This document shows, piece by piece, positions 14,363 to 23,785 of a stretch of 64,000 nucleotides of DNA (the stretch's first letter is position 1; the number at the start of each line of letters is the position of its first letter). This DNA is from Leptospira stimsonii (GTDB lineage Bacteria; Spirochaetota; Leptospiria; Leptospirales; Leptospiraceae). Location: assembly GCF_003545885.1 (NCBI RefSeq), contig NZ_QHCT01000009.1:36287-100286 (forward strand). Direction: 5' to 3'. The translations under genes were made by a program, and so were the position numbers. Under the pieces are notes generated by a model that was not told the origin of the DNA, did not search any database, and saw only the letters and a list, made by a program, of their open reading frames with translations.

Positions 14363-15265
14363 ATGGAAAGAATGAATATCGAAAGTATTTTGGATCTCGA
14401 GTTGTTCGAAGCGGTTTGTGCGGAGGGGAATTTTGCAAAGGCGGCGAGAAGAACCGGGGCCTCGCTTCCAACGATCAGTAAAAGAATCTCGAGGCTGGAA
14501 AGAGTGCTCAAAGTCACACTCTTTGAAAGAACGACAAGAACGATTCGACTCACGGATGCAGGAAATCGATTCAGACTTCGAAACGAGAAAATTCTTTCCG
14601 AACTTCGAACGGCGGAAAAGGAAGCCGCTTTCGAAAAAGAACTCAAGGGAAAAATAAGAATCACCGCACCCGCTCCGTTTGCGACTCGAGTCTTACCGAA
14701 CATGATCGCGAACTTTCAAAATCAACACCCGGAGATCCAATTGGAAGTGGTATTCGGAAACGAAAAATTCAATCTGATCGAAGATCGTTTCGATCTGGGA
14801 ATTCGAATCATGAAACCGATTCGGGGAGAACGTTGTAAAATTCTTTTACCCAATCGGATCGTCGCAGTCGCCTCTCCGAGCTATCTAGAAAAAGTAGGAA
14901 CTCCTTCCCGTCTTTCCGATTTGGAAAATCATTCCATTCTTTTCGTCGACGAACAAGCCAATGTAAGAATTCCCGAGTTGAAAAAAAAGATCTCCGAAAT
15001 ATCGGGAGAAAGAGGCATCCGATCCAACAACGGATCCTTCCTCGTGGAATACGTGGCACGGGGAGGATCCGGAATTCTTTTTCGATCTTTTTGGGACGTA
15101 GAAGAACAAGTCGAAACTGGAAAACTAAAGAGGATCTTTACAAATCTCCATTGGAAGGCCGAAACATCGGTTTGTCTTTTATTTCCTTCCGGAGAAAAAG
15201 CTCCGAAACGAATTCTTCGCTTCTCCGAATTTCTGGAATCACAGTTTCGTTCCGAGACTCTTTAA
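14363..15265 (+). CDS. LysR-family transcriptional regulator
   Basis: About 300 residues, with an N-terminal winged helix-turn-helix (LELFEAVCAEGNFAKAARRT, then GASLPTISKRISRLERVL) and a substrate-binding C-terminal domain (RITAPAPFATRVLPNMIANF). I start at the ATG at 14363; an in-frame TTG at 14336 and an ATG at 14372 are alternatives, the last giving the shortest typical LysR N-terminus. It is divergent from the quinone oxidoreductase gene, the usual arrangement for a LysR regulator and its target, so regulation of that gene is likely but inferred. It converges with the membrane protein at 15268 with a 2-bp gap. Confidence 0.9.
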   Translation: MERMNIESILDLELFEAVCAEGNFAKAARRTGASLPTISKRISRLERVLKVTLFERTTRTIRLTDAGNRFRLRNEKILSELRTAEKEAAFEKELKGKIRITAPAPFATRVLPNMIANFQNQHPEIQLEVVFGNEKFNLIEDRFDLGIRIMKPIRGERCKILLPNRIVAVASPSYLEKVGTPSRLSDLENHSILFVDEQANVRIPELKKKISEISGERGIRSNNGSFLVEYVARGGSGILFRSFWDVEEQVETGKLKRIFTNLHWKAETSVCLLFPSGEKAPKRILRFSEFLESQFRSETL

Positions 15266-15267
15266 GT

Positions 15268-15888
15268 CTATTGTGGAAGAAATCTTGATAAAACGGATTC
15301 CGGCAATAAAGAAGCCGCCGCGAAAATTCCGAAAATCAATGCGAGAATTGCAAGACCCAAGGCTGGAAAAAAACCAAGCGGCTCGCTTCCTCTTTCGATC
15401 AAATAGATCGGAGTATCCAGAACATAACCCATGTCCTTATAAATTTTTTCGGACTCGCTATCCAAGGATGTATCGTTGAACCTTCCCTCGATCGCGAATT
15501 CGGGAGAAGAAAAATAGGTCCCGTTATCCAATTCTTCCTGAGTCACGGCGCTGTCTTTCACGATCACCTTCACGTGTTTCGATCCGGCTTGATCGAGAGT
15601 GGCGACAGGATACGTAATGTGTTGGAGTCGGTCTTTTTTAGTGGAGATCACGTAGTTATTGGCGGGAACCACACCGTCTTTGATCTTGATATATCTCGGA
15701 ATCCGATCCGCAGGTGTGGAAACGAATTCCACAAAAGTAAATTCCGTTTTATGATCTTTTGCGGAATGAAACTTCATATCCGGAACGGCAATTCCGAAAA
15801 TGACGAAGGCGCTCAGACCGACGCCGCCAATTCGATATAGAATCGAAAACCGATTTAAAAATTGAACCACCTTCAGCGCAAGATTCAT
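15268..15888 (-). CDS. Membrane protein with periplasmic domain
   Basis: The 206 residues have one hydrophobic segment near the N-terminus (about 19-35, VGLSAFVIFGIAV) and one near the C-terminus (about 172-193, FFPALGLAILALIFGIFAAA). They enclose a polar domain of about 135 residues with a beta-rich pattern. The arrangement suggests a protein anchored at both ends with its central domain outside the cytoplasm. No family is recognised. Its stop lies 2 bp from the convergent LysR gene. It appears monocistronic. Confidence 0.75.
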   Translation of the reverse strand: MNLALKVVQFLNRFSILYRIGGVGLSAFVIFGIAVPDMKFHSAKDHKTEFTFVEFVSTPADRIPRYIKIKDGVVPANNYVISTKKDRLQHITYPVATLDQAGSKHVKVIVKDSAVTQEELDNGTYFSSPEFAIEGRFNDTSLDSESEKIYKDMGYVLDTPIYLIERGSEPLGFFPALGLAILALIFGIFAAASLLPESVLSRFLPQ

Positions 15889-15981
15889 TCTATTCTCCTA
15901 ATATTCTTGAATGTTTTTGCAAAGGATAAAGAAAACTCGAAATCCGGTCGAATTCTTTTTAAACCGAAATTCAATTCCCTT

Positions 15982-16021
15982 AAAATAAAAAAGAATCGAG
16001 ACTTACAGAAGACCCGATTCT
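15982..16021 (-). terminator. Rho-independent terminator
   Basis: Read leftward, AGAATCG pairs with CGATTCT around a loop of about 16 nt with extra internal pairing. A TTTTTATTTT tract follows. It lies 43 bp after the stop of the gene at 16065-16712. Confidence 0.75.
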
Positions 16022-16064
16022 GATTCTAAACTATTCGAAAGAGATTCGAAAGGCGACGATTTGA

Positions 16065-16712
16065 TTAAACGGCGATTCCTTCAAAAAAAGTAAGGATATT
16101 GGAATCTTCGTTCTCTAAATGGTCCAACGCTTGTTCGATGACGGACTCGAGATAATAGGCGTAATTCTTATAACCTTTGAGAAACGTTTTCGTCTCTTCG
16201 ACACGATCCGAAGGAAGTTTATCCTGAACGATCAACTGAAAAAGAGCGAGAATCCCAAATGCGGATTTGAGAGGATCCGGCGTCGCGGCGATTTTTAAAA
16301 TCTCGTCCGCGTCTACTTCTTTAAAGGAAGGAAGCAAGTCCGTGATCAATTCCAAGGCTCCGATCGGAATCTGACGGTCCAATGATTTTACGTAATTGAT
16401 GATGGCCCGATACGCGCGACTATCTCCGACCCTGGAAAGAATCTGAACCACTCCGGAAAGAAGCCTCTTATGATAACCCCAGGAAAGTCTTCCGGAATCC
16501 GCATCCCTCATCACCTGGTACAAAAAACTCCACACAAACTTATCGTTTTCGATCGCCTTATCCGCGAGCTCGGTGAGCCATTCGTCGAACGCCGGGTTTT
16601 CCATTTCTTTCGAAAGAAACTCTTCCAATTCGGTTGGATTTCTTGTTTCAGGCATGTGGCTTTTTTTGCGCATAGGCTCACGATTATCCACTAGAGAAGA
16701 TTCCTTTTCCAT
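16065..16712 (-). CDS. Helical protein of unknown function
   Basis: A 215-residue, mostly alpha-helical, acidic protein without signal peptide or membrane segment. Paired helices (VWSFLYQVMRDADSGRLSW, RAYRAIINYVKSLDRQI, DEILKIAATPDPLKSAFGIL) resemble HEAT/ARM-type repeats, which usually mediate protein contacts. Starts at 16712 (preceded by AAGAAAAAG) and at later in-frame ATGs are possible; the first has the best spacing. It has its own terminator and a divergent neighbour, so it is probably monocistronic. No family recognised. Confidence 0.72.
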   Translation of the reverse strand: MEKESSLVDNREPMRKKSHMPETRNPTELEEFLSKEMENPAFDEWLTELADKAIENDKFVWSFLYQVMRDADSGRLSWGYHKRLLSGVVQILSRVGDSRAYRAIINYVKSLDRQIPIGALELITDLLPSFKEVDADEILKIAATPDPLKSAFGILALFQLIVQDKLPSDRVEETKTFLKGYKNYAYYLESVIEQALDHLENEDSNILTFFEGIAV

Positions 16713-16913
16713 TCTTTTTCTTGGAAAATAGACGGATTATATAAAAAAACTAAAACAGAAATGAGGAGAGAATTTCTGTTTCCGCTCAGGCAAACAAAAT
16801 CGGAAAAAAAATTCGAATTCTAATACATTCTTAACATCTCTTTGCAATCGCTAACGCGAAAATGAAACAGGACCCTTGCAATTCTTCTCGGATCTTGCAT
16901 TCTAATCAGTAAG

Positions 16914-17522
16914 ATGAAACCGAACACAAAGAGGATTTCTTTTACGATTCTTCTTCTCGCTTTTCTCGAAGAACCCTTGTTCTCCGAAGAATCCGAAAGC
17001 CGATTCGTTTATTTTGAAGAATCTTCGGAAGAAACCAAAGCTCAAAAACAAAAGACGGAGAATTCGATTCGTAAAGAAACGAAAGCTCCCTCAAAAATTC
17101 AGTATTCCGTGGAACAAAAAGAAGAGAAGGCATTTTCTTCGGAAGAGAACTTCGCAAAATCCGAGATCCTTAAAATCGAGGAAGAATGGAACCGGTATTC
17201 TCCGGAGAATCTGAAACAACTCGCGACAAAACTTAGCACGTTAGGCGCAATCAAGCAGAAATTTCGGGATTACAAAACCGCAATCAGTTTCTACGATCAA
17301 TCGTTGTCGATCCAAGATCGACTAGGAGAAAAAGAAAGTAAGGAATATGCGCTTACGTTGTATTTGAAATCGATTGCGGAATTTAGAATCGGAAAGACAT
17401 GTCAGGCGGTGACCAGTATCCAGTCCGTAATCGAGATCTATCGTTTTTTGGGGGATATGGATTCCGCGATCCAGGCGGAAGATTCTTTGAAAAAATATTC
17501 CGGTTTCTGCTTGGAAAAATAA
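16914..17522 (+). CDS. Exported TPR-like protein
   Basis: A 202-residue protein with a signal peptide (ISFTILLLAFLEEPLFSEE), a charged Lys/Glu/Ser-rich linker (about 35-85) and a C-terminal helical part. Repeats such as LGAIKQKFRDYKTAISFYDQ, then SLSIQDRLGEKE, follow the TPR consensus, giving about two units. It is likely periplasmic and a scaffold. A small winged-helix-like gene follows 41 bp later in the same direction, so the two may be co-transcribed. Confidence 0.75.
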   Translation: MKPNTKRISFTILLLAFLEEPLFSEESESRFVYFEESSEETKAQKQKTENSIRKETKAPSKIQYSVEQKEEKAFSSEENFAKSEILKIEEEWNRYSPENLKQLATKLSTLGAIKQKFRDYKTAISFYDQSLSIQDRLGEKESKEYALTLYLKSIAEFRIGKTCQAVTSIQSVIEIYRFLGDMDSAIQAEDSLKKYSGFCLEK

Positions 17523-17563
17523 AAACGCTTTGACACGAGGCGAGTTACACTCGAAAGGTAGGG

Positions 17564-17800
17564 ATGGCTCGCTTCGTTATGAATCCCCTCTCCACACAAA
17601 TCTTTCAGGATATCTATCACGCTTCTCAATCAGGAAGAATGATCACAATGGGGGATCTGGAAGTAAACACTGCAAAATCCGCGCATCAATTGAGACCTCA
17701 TTTGGAAGATCTCAAAGAATCCAGCCTCGTCGTCGAACATCCGGAAGGTTTTGAAATCGCACCTTCCGGAAATCATTACTATCAGAGTCGTTGGGGTTAA
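17564..17800 (+). CDS. Small winged-helix-like protein
   Basis: A 78-residue soluble protein preceded by a good Shine-Dalgarno (AAGGTAGGG just before the ATG). The order helix, helix (LEVNTAKSAHQLRPHLEDLK), then a short beta hairpin (SSLVVEHPEGFEIAPSG) is that of a winged helix; it may bind DNA or act as a small adaptor. No close family is recognised. The gene-free stretch 17801-18122 after it shows only A/T-rich DNA with no convincing gene. Confidence 0.7.
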   Translation: MARFVMNPLSTQIFQDIYHASQSGRMITMGDLEVNTAKSAHQLRPHLEDLKESSLVVEHPEGFEIAPSGNHYYQSRWG

Positions 17801-18122
17801 GTGCAATCGCTTCGAAGACAGGGATCATATTAAATTAAGTTTTCCTAATTTAAATTTTTTGAAACGATTTCATTCCAAAGATTCCCGATTCTTATCTTAA
17901 ACAAAAAAGATTCAAGTTGGAATTTCTTTCCTGAACCCAAAAATCCTGCACTTTCTATTTTCGAAGAGGAAATGGGGGATGACTTTCAAACAACGTGCAT
18001 TCCACAATCGGGATCGATTCGTTTCTCCGGGCAAAAAACCGCCTAAAAAGTGGAAAGAATTCACCTTTTTATTTTTGTTCCTTGCTATTTATAAGAATAT
18101 CTCGCGGCAGAGAAACCGGTTC

Positions 18123-19028
18123 TCAAGACTCGATCTTTTTTTCTTCCGGCTTACTTCGGTTTAAAAGAAAAACGGCGAGAACCGCAAACGAACCTCCGAC
18201 TATGGTCGTGTAACTCGGAATTTCGCCCAAGAAAATCCAACTCCCCAGAAGCGCCGTAACCGGAACGAGAAAGATAAAAGAACTCGCGACCCTAGAACCC
18301 AACTTCGAAGAGGCAAAAAAATAAACGGTCGTTCCGAACGTAGTCGATATCACGGCAAGATAAAGAATTTGAATCCAAAATCCGGCACTTGCCGAAAGTG
18401 CCTTTGTAACTCCGTAGGGAATTGCGAGAAAAAAATCAAGAACCGTTCCGATCGAAAATACATAAAAGCTATAGACTAAAGGAGAAATGGTCTGACCCGT
18501 GCTATGACTATTCATACTCAAGAACGCCCAGCTAAACGCGCAAAGGAGAAAGAAAATATTTCCCGATTGAAATAGAGAATTCCAATTCAAATTCCAAATC
18601 TGAAGAAGGATACAACCCCCCACAAGTCCCAGAACCAGACCGACCGCTTCCCTACCCGCCGGCAATTTTCTTTGAAACGAATGAACGAGAACGTAAGTAA
18701 AAATTGGATTCATCGTAGTCACGAGCACTCCGCCCGCTCCGGCCAGTCCGTTATTCAGTCCCAGAAAAAAGAACTGGTTGTAGACCGTATAAAGGATTCC
18801 ACCGATGCCCACTTGTAAAAAAATTCGATAACTCGGTAAACGAAAGGATTCCTTTCTCCAGAGAACGACGGGAAACAAGGAAACCGCGGTGGCTAAGAAT
18901 CTCCAGAAAATAATTACGTTTGGATGTTGATCGGCAACGATTAATTTCGCGGAAGGCCAAGCGAAACCCCAAGAAACCATGGAGATCACCAATAAGAAAT
19001 AGAATTTTGTGCTAGTGGCGGATTGCAT
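18123..19028 (-). CDS. EamA/DMT-family membrane transporter
   Basis: A 301-residue protein with about ten transmembrane helices arranged as two EamA repeats. The first begins FYFLLVISMVSWGFAWPSAK. The second begins FFLLCAFSWAFLSMNSHSTG and ends FIFLVPVTALLGSWIFLGEI, the typical family signature, followed by a Lys/Glu cytoplasmic tail (NRSKPEEKKIES). The family exports amino acids, nucleosides or other small metabolites; the substrate cannot be told. It is monocistronic. Confidence 0.9.
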   Translation of the reverse strand: MQSATSTKFYFLLVISMVSWGFAWPSAKLIVADQHPNVIIFWRFLATAVSLFPVVLWRKESFRLPSYRIFLQVGIGGILYTVYNQFFFLGLNNGLAGAGGVLVTTMNPIFTYVLVHSFQRKLPAGREAVGLVLGLVGGCILLQIWNLNWNSLFQSGNIFFLLCAFSWAFLSMNSHSTGQTISPLVYSFYVFSIGTVLDFFLAIPYGVTKALSASAGFWIQILYLAVISTTFGTTVYFFASSKLGSRVASSFIFLVPVTALLGSWIFLGEIPSYTTIVGGSFAVLAVFLLNRSKPEEKKIES

Positions 19029-19157
19029 AAAGGAGTAGCCCCTTTTACCAATCTCGGAAATTGAAAATCAGATACAATCCTAACTTCTGTATTCTTCGAT
19101 TTAACGAAAACGAGCTTCCGATTCAAGAAGATGGTTTTTGTTAAAGGAAAAGTTGCA

Positions 19158-20171
19158 TCAGCCTTTGTTTCGAGTTCGATATTCTTTCACGAGCTCGGGT
19201 AACTTCGACATGGAAGAATGAATTCGATGCATCTCTAACGCGGGTTTGGCGGGAATTCCGAAATACGCTACTTTTTCGGTGCTGTCTTCGGTGAGTCCGG
19301 ACATTCCCATCAGAATCGAACCCTTCCTCATAGTGATTCCCTCCGCGACAGCGGCTTGTCCGCCCATGATGACTCCGTCTTCCAGTGTGACGGAGCCGGC
19401 AAGAACGGTTCCACCGGCTATATACACGTAGTTTCCAACTCTACAGTTGTGAGCGATATGAACATGATCGTCGAATTTTGTGTGGTTCCCGACCGAAGTT
19501 GTTTCAATCGTCGCGCGATCTACGGTGCAACAAGCGCCCATCTCGACGTAATCTCCGATAACAGAAATTCCAATTTGAGGAACCTTATAACGAACGCCGG
19601 CCTTATCATAAAAACCGAAACCATCGGCGCCGATCACGGTGTTCGGATGAATTAGATTTTGTTTTCCTAATATACAATTGTAGGCGACGATCACCCCTGA
19701 TTTAAGAATCGTTCCCTCGCCGATCTTCACGCCGCTTTCGATGACAACGTTGGGAAAAATTTGACATCCATCTCCGATCTCTGCATTCTCTTGAATCACC
19801 GCAAAATCCATGATCGTAACGTTCTTCCCGATCTTTGCACTCGGATGAATACTTGCCTTCTCGGAAATCGAAGATGCAAACTTCGGTTTTTTCTCATAAA
19901 GAGAAAGTAACTCGATAAATTTTAATCTCGCTTCTCCCTCGGGGACAATCAAGGCGGAAGGAAATTCCGAGGCTAAGGGGGCAATCGTCAACGCCATCTG
20001 AACCTGCTTTGCTTTTGGGTTCGAGCTGAGATATTTCTTCGCTTCGAAATAATATATTTTATCCGCTTGAACAGGAGAATGATTTTCGATATCGCCGACG
20101 CCGATGATTTCCTGCTCGCCGTTTCCTTTTAATTCCAACCCGAGGGTTTTCGCTAAATCTTTGGCTTTCAT
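19158..20171 (-). CDS. lpxD: UDP-3-O-acylglucosamine N-acyltransferase
   Basis: Adds the N-linked acyl chain in lipid A biosynthesis, using acyl-ACP, in the cytoplasm. The 337 residues show the N-terminal uridine-binding domain (GVGDIENHSPVQADKIYYF), many left-handed beta-helix hexapeptides (IHPSAKIGKNVTIMDFAVI and onward) and the catalytic His in HVHIAHNC (His241), followed by the C-terminal helix (SSMSKLPELVKEY). I take the ATG at 20171, whose translation starts MKAKDLAKTL, the family's usual N-terminus; a TTG eight codons upstream is less likely. Leptospires are known to use an all-amide lipid A. No other lpx genes are adjacent. Confidence 0.94.
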   Translation of the reverse strand: MKAKDLAKTLGLELKGNGEQEIIGVGDIENHSPVQADKIYYFEAKKYLSSNPKAKQVQMALTIAPLASEFPSALIVPEGEARLKFIELLSLYEKKPKFASSISEKASIHPSAKIGKNVTIMDFAVIQENAEIGDGCQIFPNVVIESGVKIGEGTILKSGVIVAYNCILGKQNLIHPNTVIGADGFGFYDKAGVRYKVPQIGISVIGDYVEMGACCTVDRATIETTSVGNHTKFDDHVHIAHNCRVGNYVYIAGGTVLAGSVTLEDGVIMGGQAAVAEGITMRKGSILMGMSGLTEDSTEKVAYFGIPAKPALEMHRIHSSMSKLPELVKEYRTRNKG

Positions 20172-20503
20172 GATAATCAAATTTTTATAATCCAAAAAAA
20201 GGACTCAACTCGTTTTTTTCGATTTATCAATTTGATAGAAGTAGATTCGATATTATAGAAAAATAAAAGAGTTTCCACTTACTCAAAGAATGCTTTTATA
20301 AAATGACATATCACTCCTCTTTCACAAACCGGACAGTGTTCACTATTGCAAAACATAGAGCTTGAAAAGCAAAGTAAGACCTCTCTTTTCAAAACAGGTT
20401 CTCTTTCTTTTACAAAAATAGAGTACGATTTTTTTCTTTTCCGATTGAGATAGCGTAAGAATCCTTCCGCATCCGATAAAAAATGCGAAAGGTTCCTGAA
20501 TTT

Positions 20504-21097
20504 CTAAAAGAGAGAAGATTCAAATTCTTCAATTTTTGGTAAGAATTTCATGGTAAGATCGATGTCGTCCCAGCCGTTTTTGATTCTTTCCGTTAAAGAT
20601 TCAGAAAGTTTAAAGTTATATTTTATTACTCCGGCAACGAGGACTAACGTTTCTAAATCGACCTCAATTTCCGCACCTTCCTTTCCCTCTACGTAAGCCA
20701 AGATCTCTTCCACTTCCTTAAGGGACAATTTGATCAGAGCGATTCCATTCTTTGCGCAATTTCCGAAGAATATATCCGCAAAAGACGGTGCGATGATCGC
20801 ACGAAATCCAAAATCGGATAAAGCCCACGGCGCGTGTTCTCTGCTGGATCCGCACCCGAAATTCTCACCCGAGATCAAAACAGAAGCGTTTCGGTATCTC
20901 ATTTCATTGAATACGAAAGCTGGATTTTCCATTTCTCCGTGTTCGTCCAAGTATCTCCAATTATGGAAAAGATGTTTGCCGAATCCCGTACGTTCTACCT
21001 TCTTCATAAATTGTTTTGGTAGAATCTGATCCGTATCGATATCTTTTCTATAAAGCGGAACCGCAATTCCCTTGTGTCGTTTCCATGAATGACTCAT
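20504..21097 (-). CDS. leuD: 3-isopropylmalate dehydratase small subunit
   Basis: The 197-residue small subunit of isopropylmalate isomerase in leucine biosynthesis. It shows the swivel-domain motifs [35 protein letters not shown] and [18 protein letters not shown]. The ATG overlaps the leuC stop as ATGA, so translation is probably coupled and the heterodimer is made in equal amounts. The stretch 20172-20503 after it holds only an imperfect hairpin (20463-20492). Confidence 0.96.
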   Translation of the reverse strand: MSHSWKRHKGIAVPLYRKDIDTDQILPKQFMKKVERTGFGKHLFHNWRYLDEHGEMENPAFVFNEMRYRNASVLISGENFGCGSSREHAPWALSDFGFRAIIAPSFADIFFGNCAKNGIALIKLSLKEVEEILAYVEGKEGAEIEVDLETLVLVAGVIKYNFKLSESLTERIKNGWDDIDLTMKFLPKIEEFESSLF

Positions 21098-22506
21098 CTT
21101 TTTTCCTCCGTTAATTCTGAGATAGTTCCGAATCTACCCAAGATAGCCGCGACGACAGCGCTTTCAGGACTGACGAGGTGGGTTCTTCCTCCTCTTCCTT
21201 GCCTTCCTTCAAAATTCCGATTGGAAGTAGAAGCGGACCGTTCTCCCGGTTTCAGAAAATCGTCATTCATGCCAAGACACATTGAACAACCCGGTAATCT
21301 CCATTCAAAACCCGCATCCATAAGAATACGATCCAACCCTTCCGCTTCCGCCTGACGTTTCACTCTCCCAGATCCGGGAACTACGATCGCCTGCACGTTA
21401 ACCGAAACCTTCTTTCCTCTTGCAACTTGAGCCGCCCTTCTGATGTCTTCTATGCGTGCGTTCGTACAAGATCCGATAAATACTTTATCTACTCCGACTG
21501 AACGCATCGATTGTCCCGAATACAAACCCATATATTCCAAGGATCTGCGCGCGGCAGTCTTGGCTTCCTGATCTGGAAAAGAATCCAGATTGGGAACCGA
21601 AGATGTCACCGGGACGACCTGCCCCGGATTGGTTCCCCAGGTAACCATCGGAGAAACATCGCTTGCATTCAAGTCAATCGTTTTATCGAAAACCGCGTTT
21701 GAATCCGATTTTAAAGTTTTCCAATATTCTACTTTTTTTATATACTCTGCTCCCTTCGGAGCATAATCTCTTCCCTTCAAATATTCGAACGTGGTCTCAT
21801 CCGGCGCAATCATACCGGCTCGCGCCCCGGCCTCGATACAAAGATTACAGAGGGTCATCCTCCCTTCCATGGAAAGTCCGCGAACCGCTTCGCCGGAATA
21901 TTCAATAACGTATCCTTGACCTCCGTTCGTACCGATCTTTCCGATCAGAAAAAGCGCTACGTCCTTTGCTGTGACATCCGCTGGAAATTTCCCTTCTATA
22001 CGAACCAAAAGATTCTTTGATTTTTTTAAACGAATCGTCTGCGTTGCCAAGACGTGTTCGATCTCGCTCGTTCCAATACCGAGAGCAAACGCTCCGAATG
22101 CGCCGTGCGTGGAAGTATGCGAATCTCCGCATGCAATGACTGTTCCGGGTAACGTAAGTCCCATCTCTGGACCGACCACATGAACGATTCCTTGATCGGG
22201 ATGATTTATATCCAAAAGCTCGATATCGAAATCCATACAATTTTCGGAAAGAAGTTCCATTTGTTTTTTTGAAATGGGTCCCGCACCGTCCCATTCCCGA
22301 TTTCTCGTTGAAACGTTATGATCCATGATCGCAAGAGTTTTTTCTCTCTTCCGAACCGTTCTTCCCTTTTCCCTAAGAGCCGTAAATGCCTGCGGCGAAG
22401 TGACTTCGTGCAAAAGATGCCTGTCGACGTAAAGAATATCCTCCTCCCCGTCTTTTGCGACAACTCTTGCGTCCCAAATTTTATCATACAATGTTTTTCC
22501 AGCCAT
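21094..22506 (-). CDS. leuC: 3-isopropylmalate dehydratase large subunit
   Basis: The 470-residue aconitase-family subunit that binds the 4Fe-4S cluster and, with LeuD, isomerises 2- to 3-isopropylmalate. Motifs seen: [16 protein letters not shown] start, [36 protein letters not shown] and CSMCLGMN (cluster ligands). The ATG at 22504-22506 is preceded by GGAGGCAGTT; a longer frame to 22545 adds a hydrophobic stretch foreign to the family. It is divergent from a LysR gene and is probably activated by it, given the promoter and box described at 22524-22590. Confidence 0.97.
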   Translation of the reverse strand: MAGKTLYDKIWDARVVAKDGEEDILYVDRHLLHEVTSPQAFTALREKGRTVRKREKTLAIMDHNVSTRNREWDGAGPISKKQMELLSENCMDFDIELLDINHPDQGIVHVVGPEMGLTLPGTVIACGDSHTSTHGAFGAFALGIGTSEIEHVLATQTIRLKKSKNLLVRIEGKFPADVTAKDVALFLIGKIGTNGGQGYVIEYSGEAVRGLSMEGRMTLCNLCIEAGARAGMIAPDETTFEYLKGRDYAPKGAEYIKKVEYWKTLKSDSNAVFDKTIDLNASDVSPMVTWGTNPGQVVPVTSSVPNLDSFPDQEAKTAARRSLEYMGLYSGQSMRSVGVDKVFIGSCTNARIEDIRRAAQVARGKKVSVNVQAIVVPGSGRVKRQAEAEGLDRILMDAGFEWRLPGCSMCLGMNDDFLKPGERSASTSNRNFEGRQGRGGRTHLVSPESAVVAAILGRFGTISELTEEKR

Positions 22507-22523
22507 AACTGCCTCCGATAAAA

Positions 22524-22552
22524 ACGATAGCAGAAACAAATGCATAATGCAA
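22524..22552 (-). promoter_or_regulatory. Probable leuCD promoter
   Basis: Leftward -35 TTGCAT (22547-22552) and -10 TATCGT (22524-22529) are separated by 17 bp. The distance to the leuC start is 18 bp. Confidence 0.6.
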
Positions 22553-22573
22553 ATAAATAGGATTGATTGACAT

Positions 22574-22590
22574 TATAACTAAAAGTTATA
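22574..22590. promoter_or_regulatory. LysR-type operator (perfect dyad)
   Basis: TATAACT-AAA-AGTTATA is a perfect dyad of the T-N11-A type used by LysR regulators. Its centre is about 65 bp upstream of the predicted leuCD transcription start, the classical recognition-site position. It is about 14 bp from the start codon of the divergent LysR gene, so autoregulation is likely too. Confidence 0.75.
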
Positions 22591-22603
22591 CATTGATTAT
22601 GGA

Positions 22604-23497
22604 ATGGAATTCAGACAGATAAGATACTTCTTGGAAATTCGAGACGCAGGAACATTTCAAAAAGCCGCGTCAAAACTGGGACTGACACAACCGGCGCTTT
22701 CACGCCAAATTTTTCTTTTAGAAAAAGAATTAGGCTCTCTCGTCTTCGAACGAGGCCCGAGGCAAATCAGACTGACTCACGAAGGAGAAATATTCCTGAC
22801 CTACGCGGTGAGGATGAAAGAATTGTGGGACGAATTAAGATCCGGAATGAAAGAACCAGGCAAAGAACTCTCCGGAGAATTTTCGATTTCCGCAGGAGGC
22901 ACCGTTTCTGCATGGATTCTTCCTGAGATTCTAAAAAAAATAAAAAAGGATCATCCCGATCTGGTTCTTTCGGTAAGAGAAGGAGATTCTTTGGAAACAA
23001 AAGAGGCGATTTTATTAAACGAAGTGGATTTGGGTATTCTTACCGGTCCTGTCGACGAGCACGGACTCATTTCCAGGGAATTTCTTTCGGATAGAATTGT
23101 TCCCGTTGCACCCAAAAACCATCCCATCTTTCAAAAGAAAAAACAAACTCTCAAGGACATCAAAGAGGAATCTTTTGTATTCTTTCATCCTGCATCCGCA
23201 ATTCGAAAAGCAGTCGAGAAAAAAATACGATCTTTAGGCAAAGAGTTTCGACCTAAAATCGGAATGGAACTCAGAAGTGTGGAATCGGTAATCAAAAGTG
23301 TAGAGGCAGGTCTTGGAATCGGATTTTTATCCGAATACAGCCTTTCCTCCAAACTAAGAATGATTCCGATCCAAGAACTTATAGCCGAAAGAAAATTCTT
23401 TCTTTGTCATAAGAAATCCATTCGGCCCGGTTTGTCCCAATTGGCGGAAGAATTGGTCCGTGAAAGTCGAGAACGATTCGGCTCCCTTATCGAATAA
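22604..23497 (+). CDS. LysR-family regulator, probable leuCD activator
   Basis: A 297-residue protein with an N-terminal HTH (MEFRQIRYFLEIRDAGTFQK, then AASKLGLTQPALSRQIFLLE) and a periplasmic-binding-like effector domain (ISAGGTVSAWILPEILKKIK). It is divergent from leuCD with 97 bp between starts containing the dyad at 22574-22590. An effector such as isopropylmalate or leucine would fit by analogy with other LysR-leu systems, but this is inference. An ATG five bases upstream is out of frame and soon stops, which fixes this start. The stretch 23498-23785 after it holds no visible gene. Confidence 0.92.
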   Translation: MEFRQIRYFLEIRDAGTFQKAASKLGLTQPALSRQIFLLEKELGSLVFERGPRQIRLTHEGEIFLTYAVRMKELWDELRSGMKEPGKELSGEFSISAGGTVSAWILPEILKKIKKDHPDLVLSVREGDSLETKEAILLNEVDLGILTGPVDEHGLISREFLSDRIVPVAPKNHPIFQKKKQTLKDIKEESFVFFHPASAIRKAVEKKIRSLGKEFRPKIGMELRSVESVIKSVEAGLGIGFLSEYSLSSKLRMIPIQELIAERKFFLCHKKSIRPGLSQLAEELVRESRERFGSLIE

Positions 23498-23785
23498 ATT
23501 TATTTTAGAATTATAGAATATTCTTATACACTAGAATCGATTCTTCTTTAATTTAATTCGGATATATTTTCTAAATTGTCAGTTCATTTTAATATATTTG
23601 TACTAACCCAAGGACCCATCTCTTAAAAACCGATTTCGGATTTCAATCTTAATCCTCGTCTTCCATACACGGAACGGAACGAATTCGTCACAAACGGATT
23701 GTCAAGACTTCATTTCTTATGTGATTCGATAGGGAACGAAGATTCAGTTTCGACTGCAATGATAAAAGTGAGAAACGAAAGCCTT

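Noticed and set aside
17979..18164. Possible 61-codon gene with a fair Shine-Dalgarno
   Set aside because: Basic, low-complexity translation that runs into the antisense of the EamA transporter; no support.
20463..20492. Hairpin after leuD as terminator
   Set aside because: One mismatch in the stem and no T-tract in the leftward direction.
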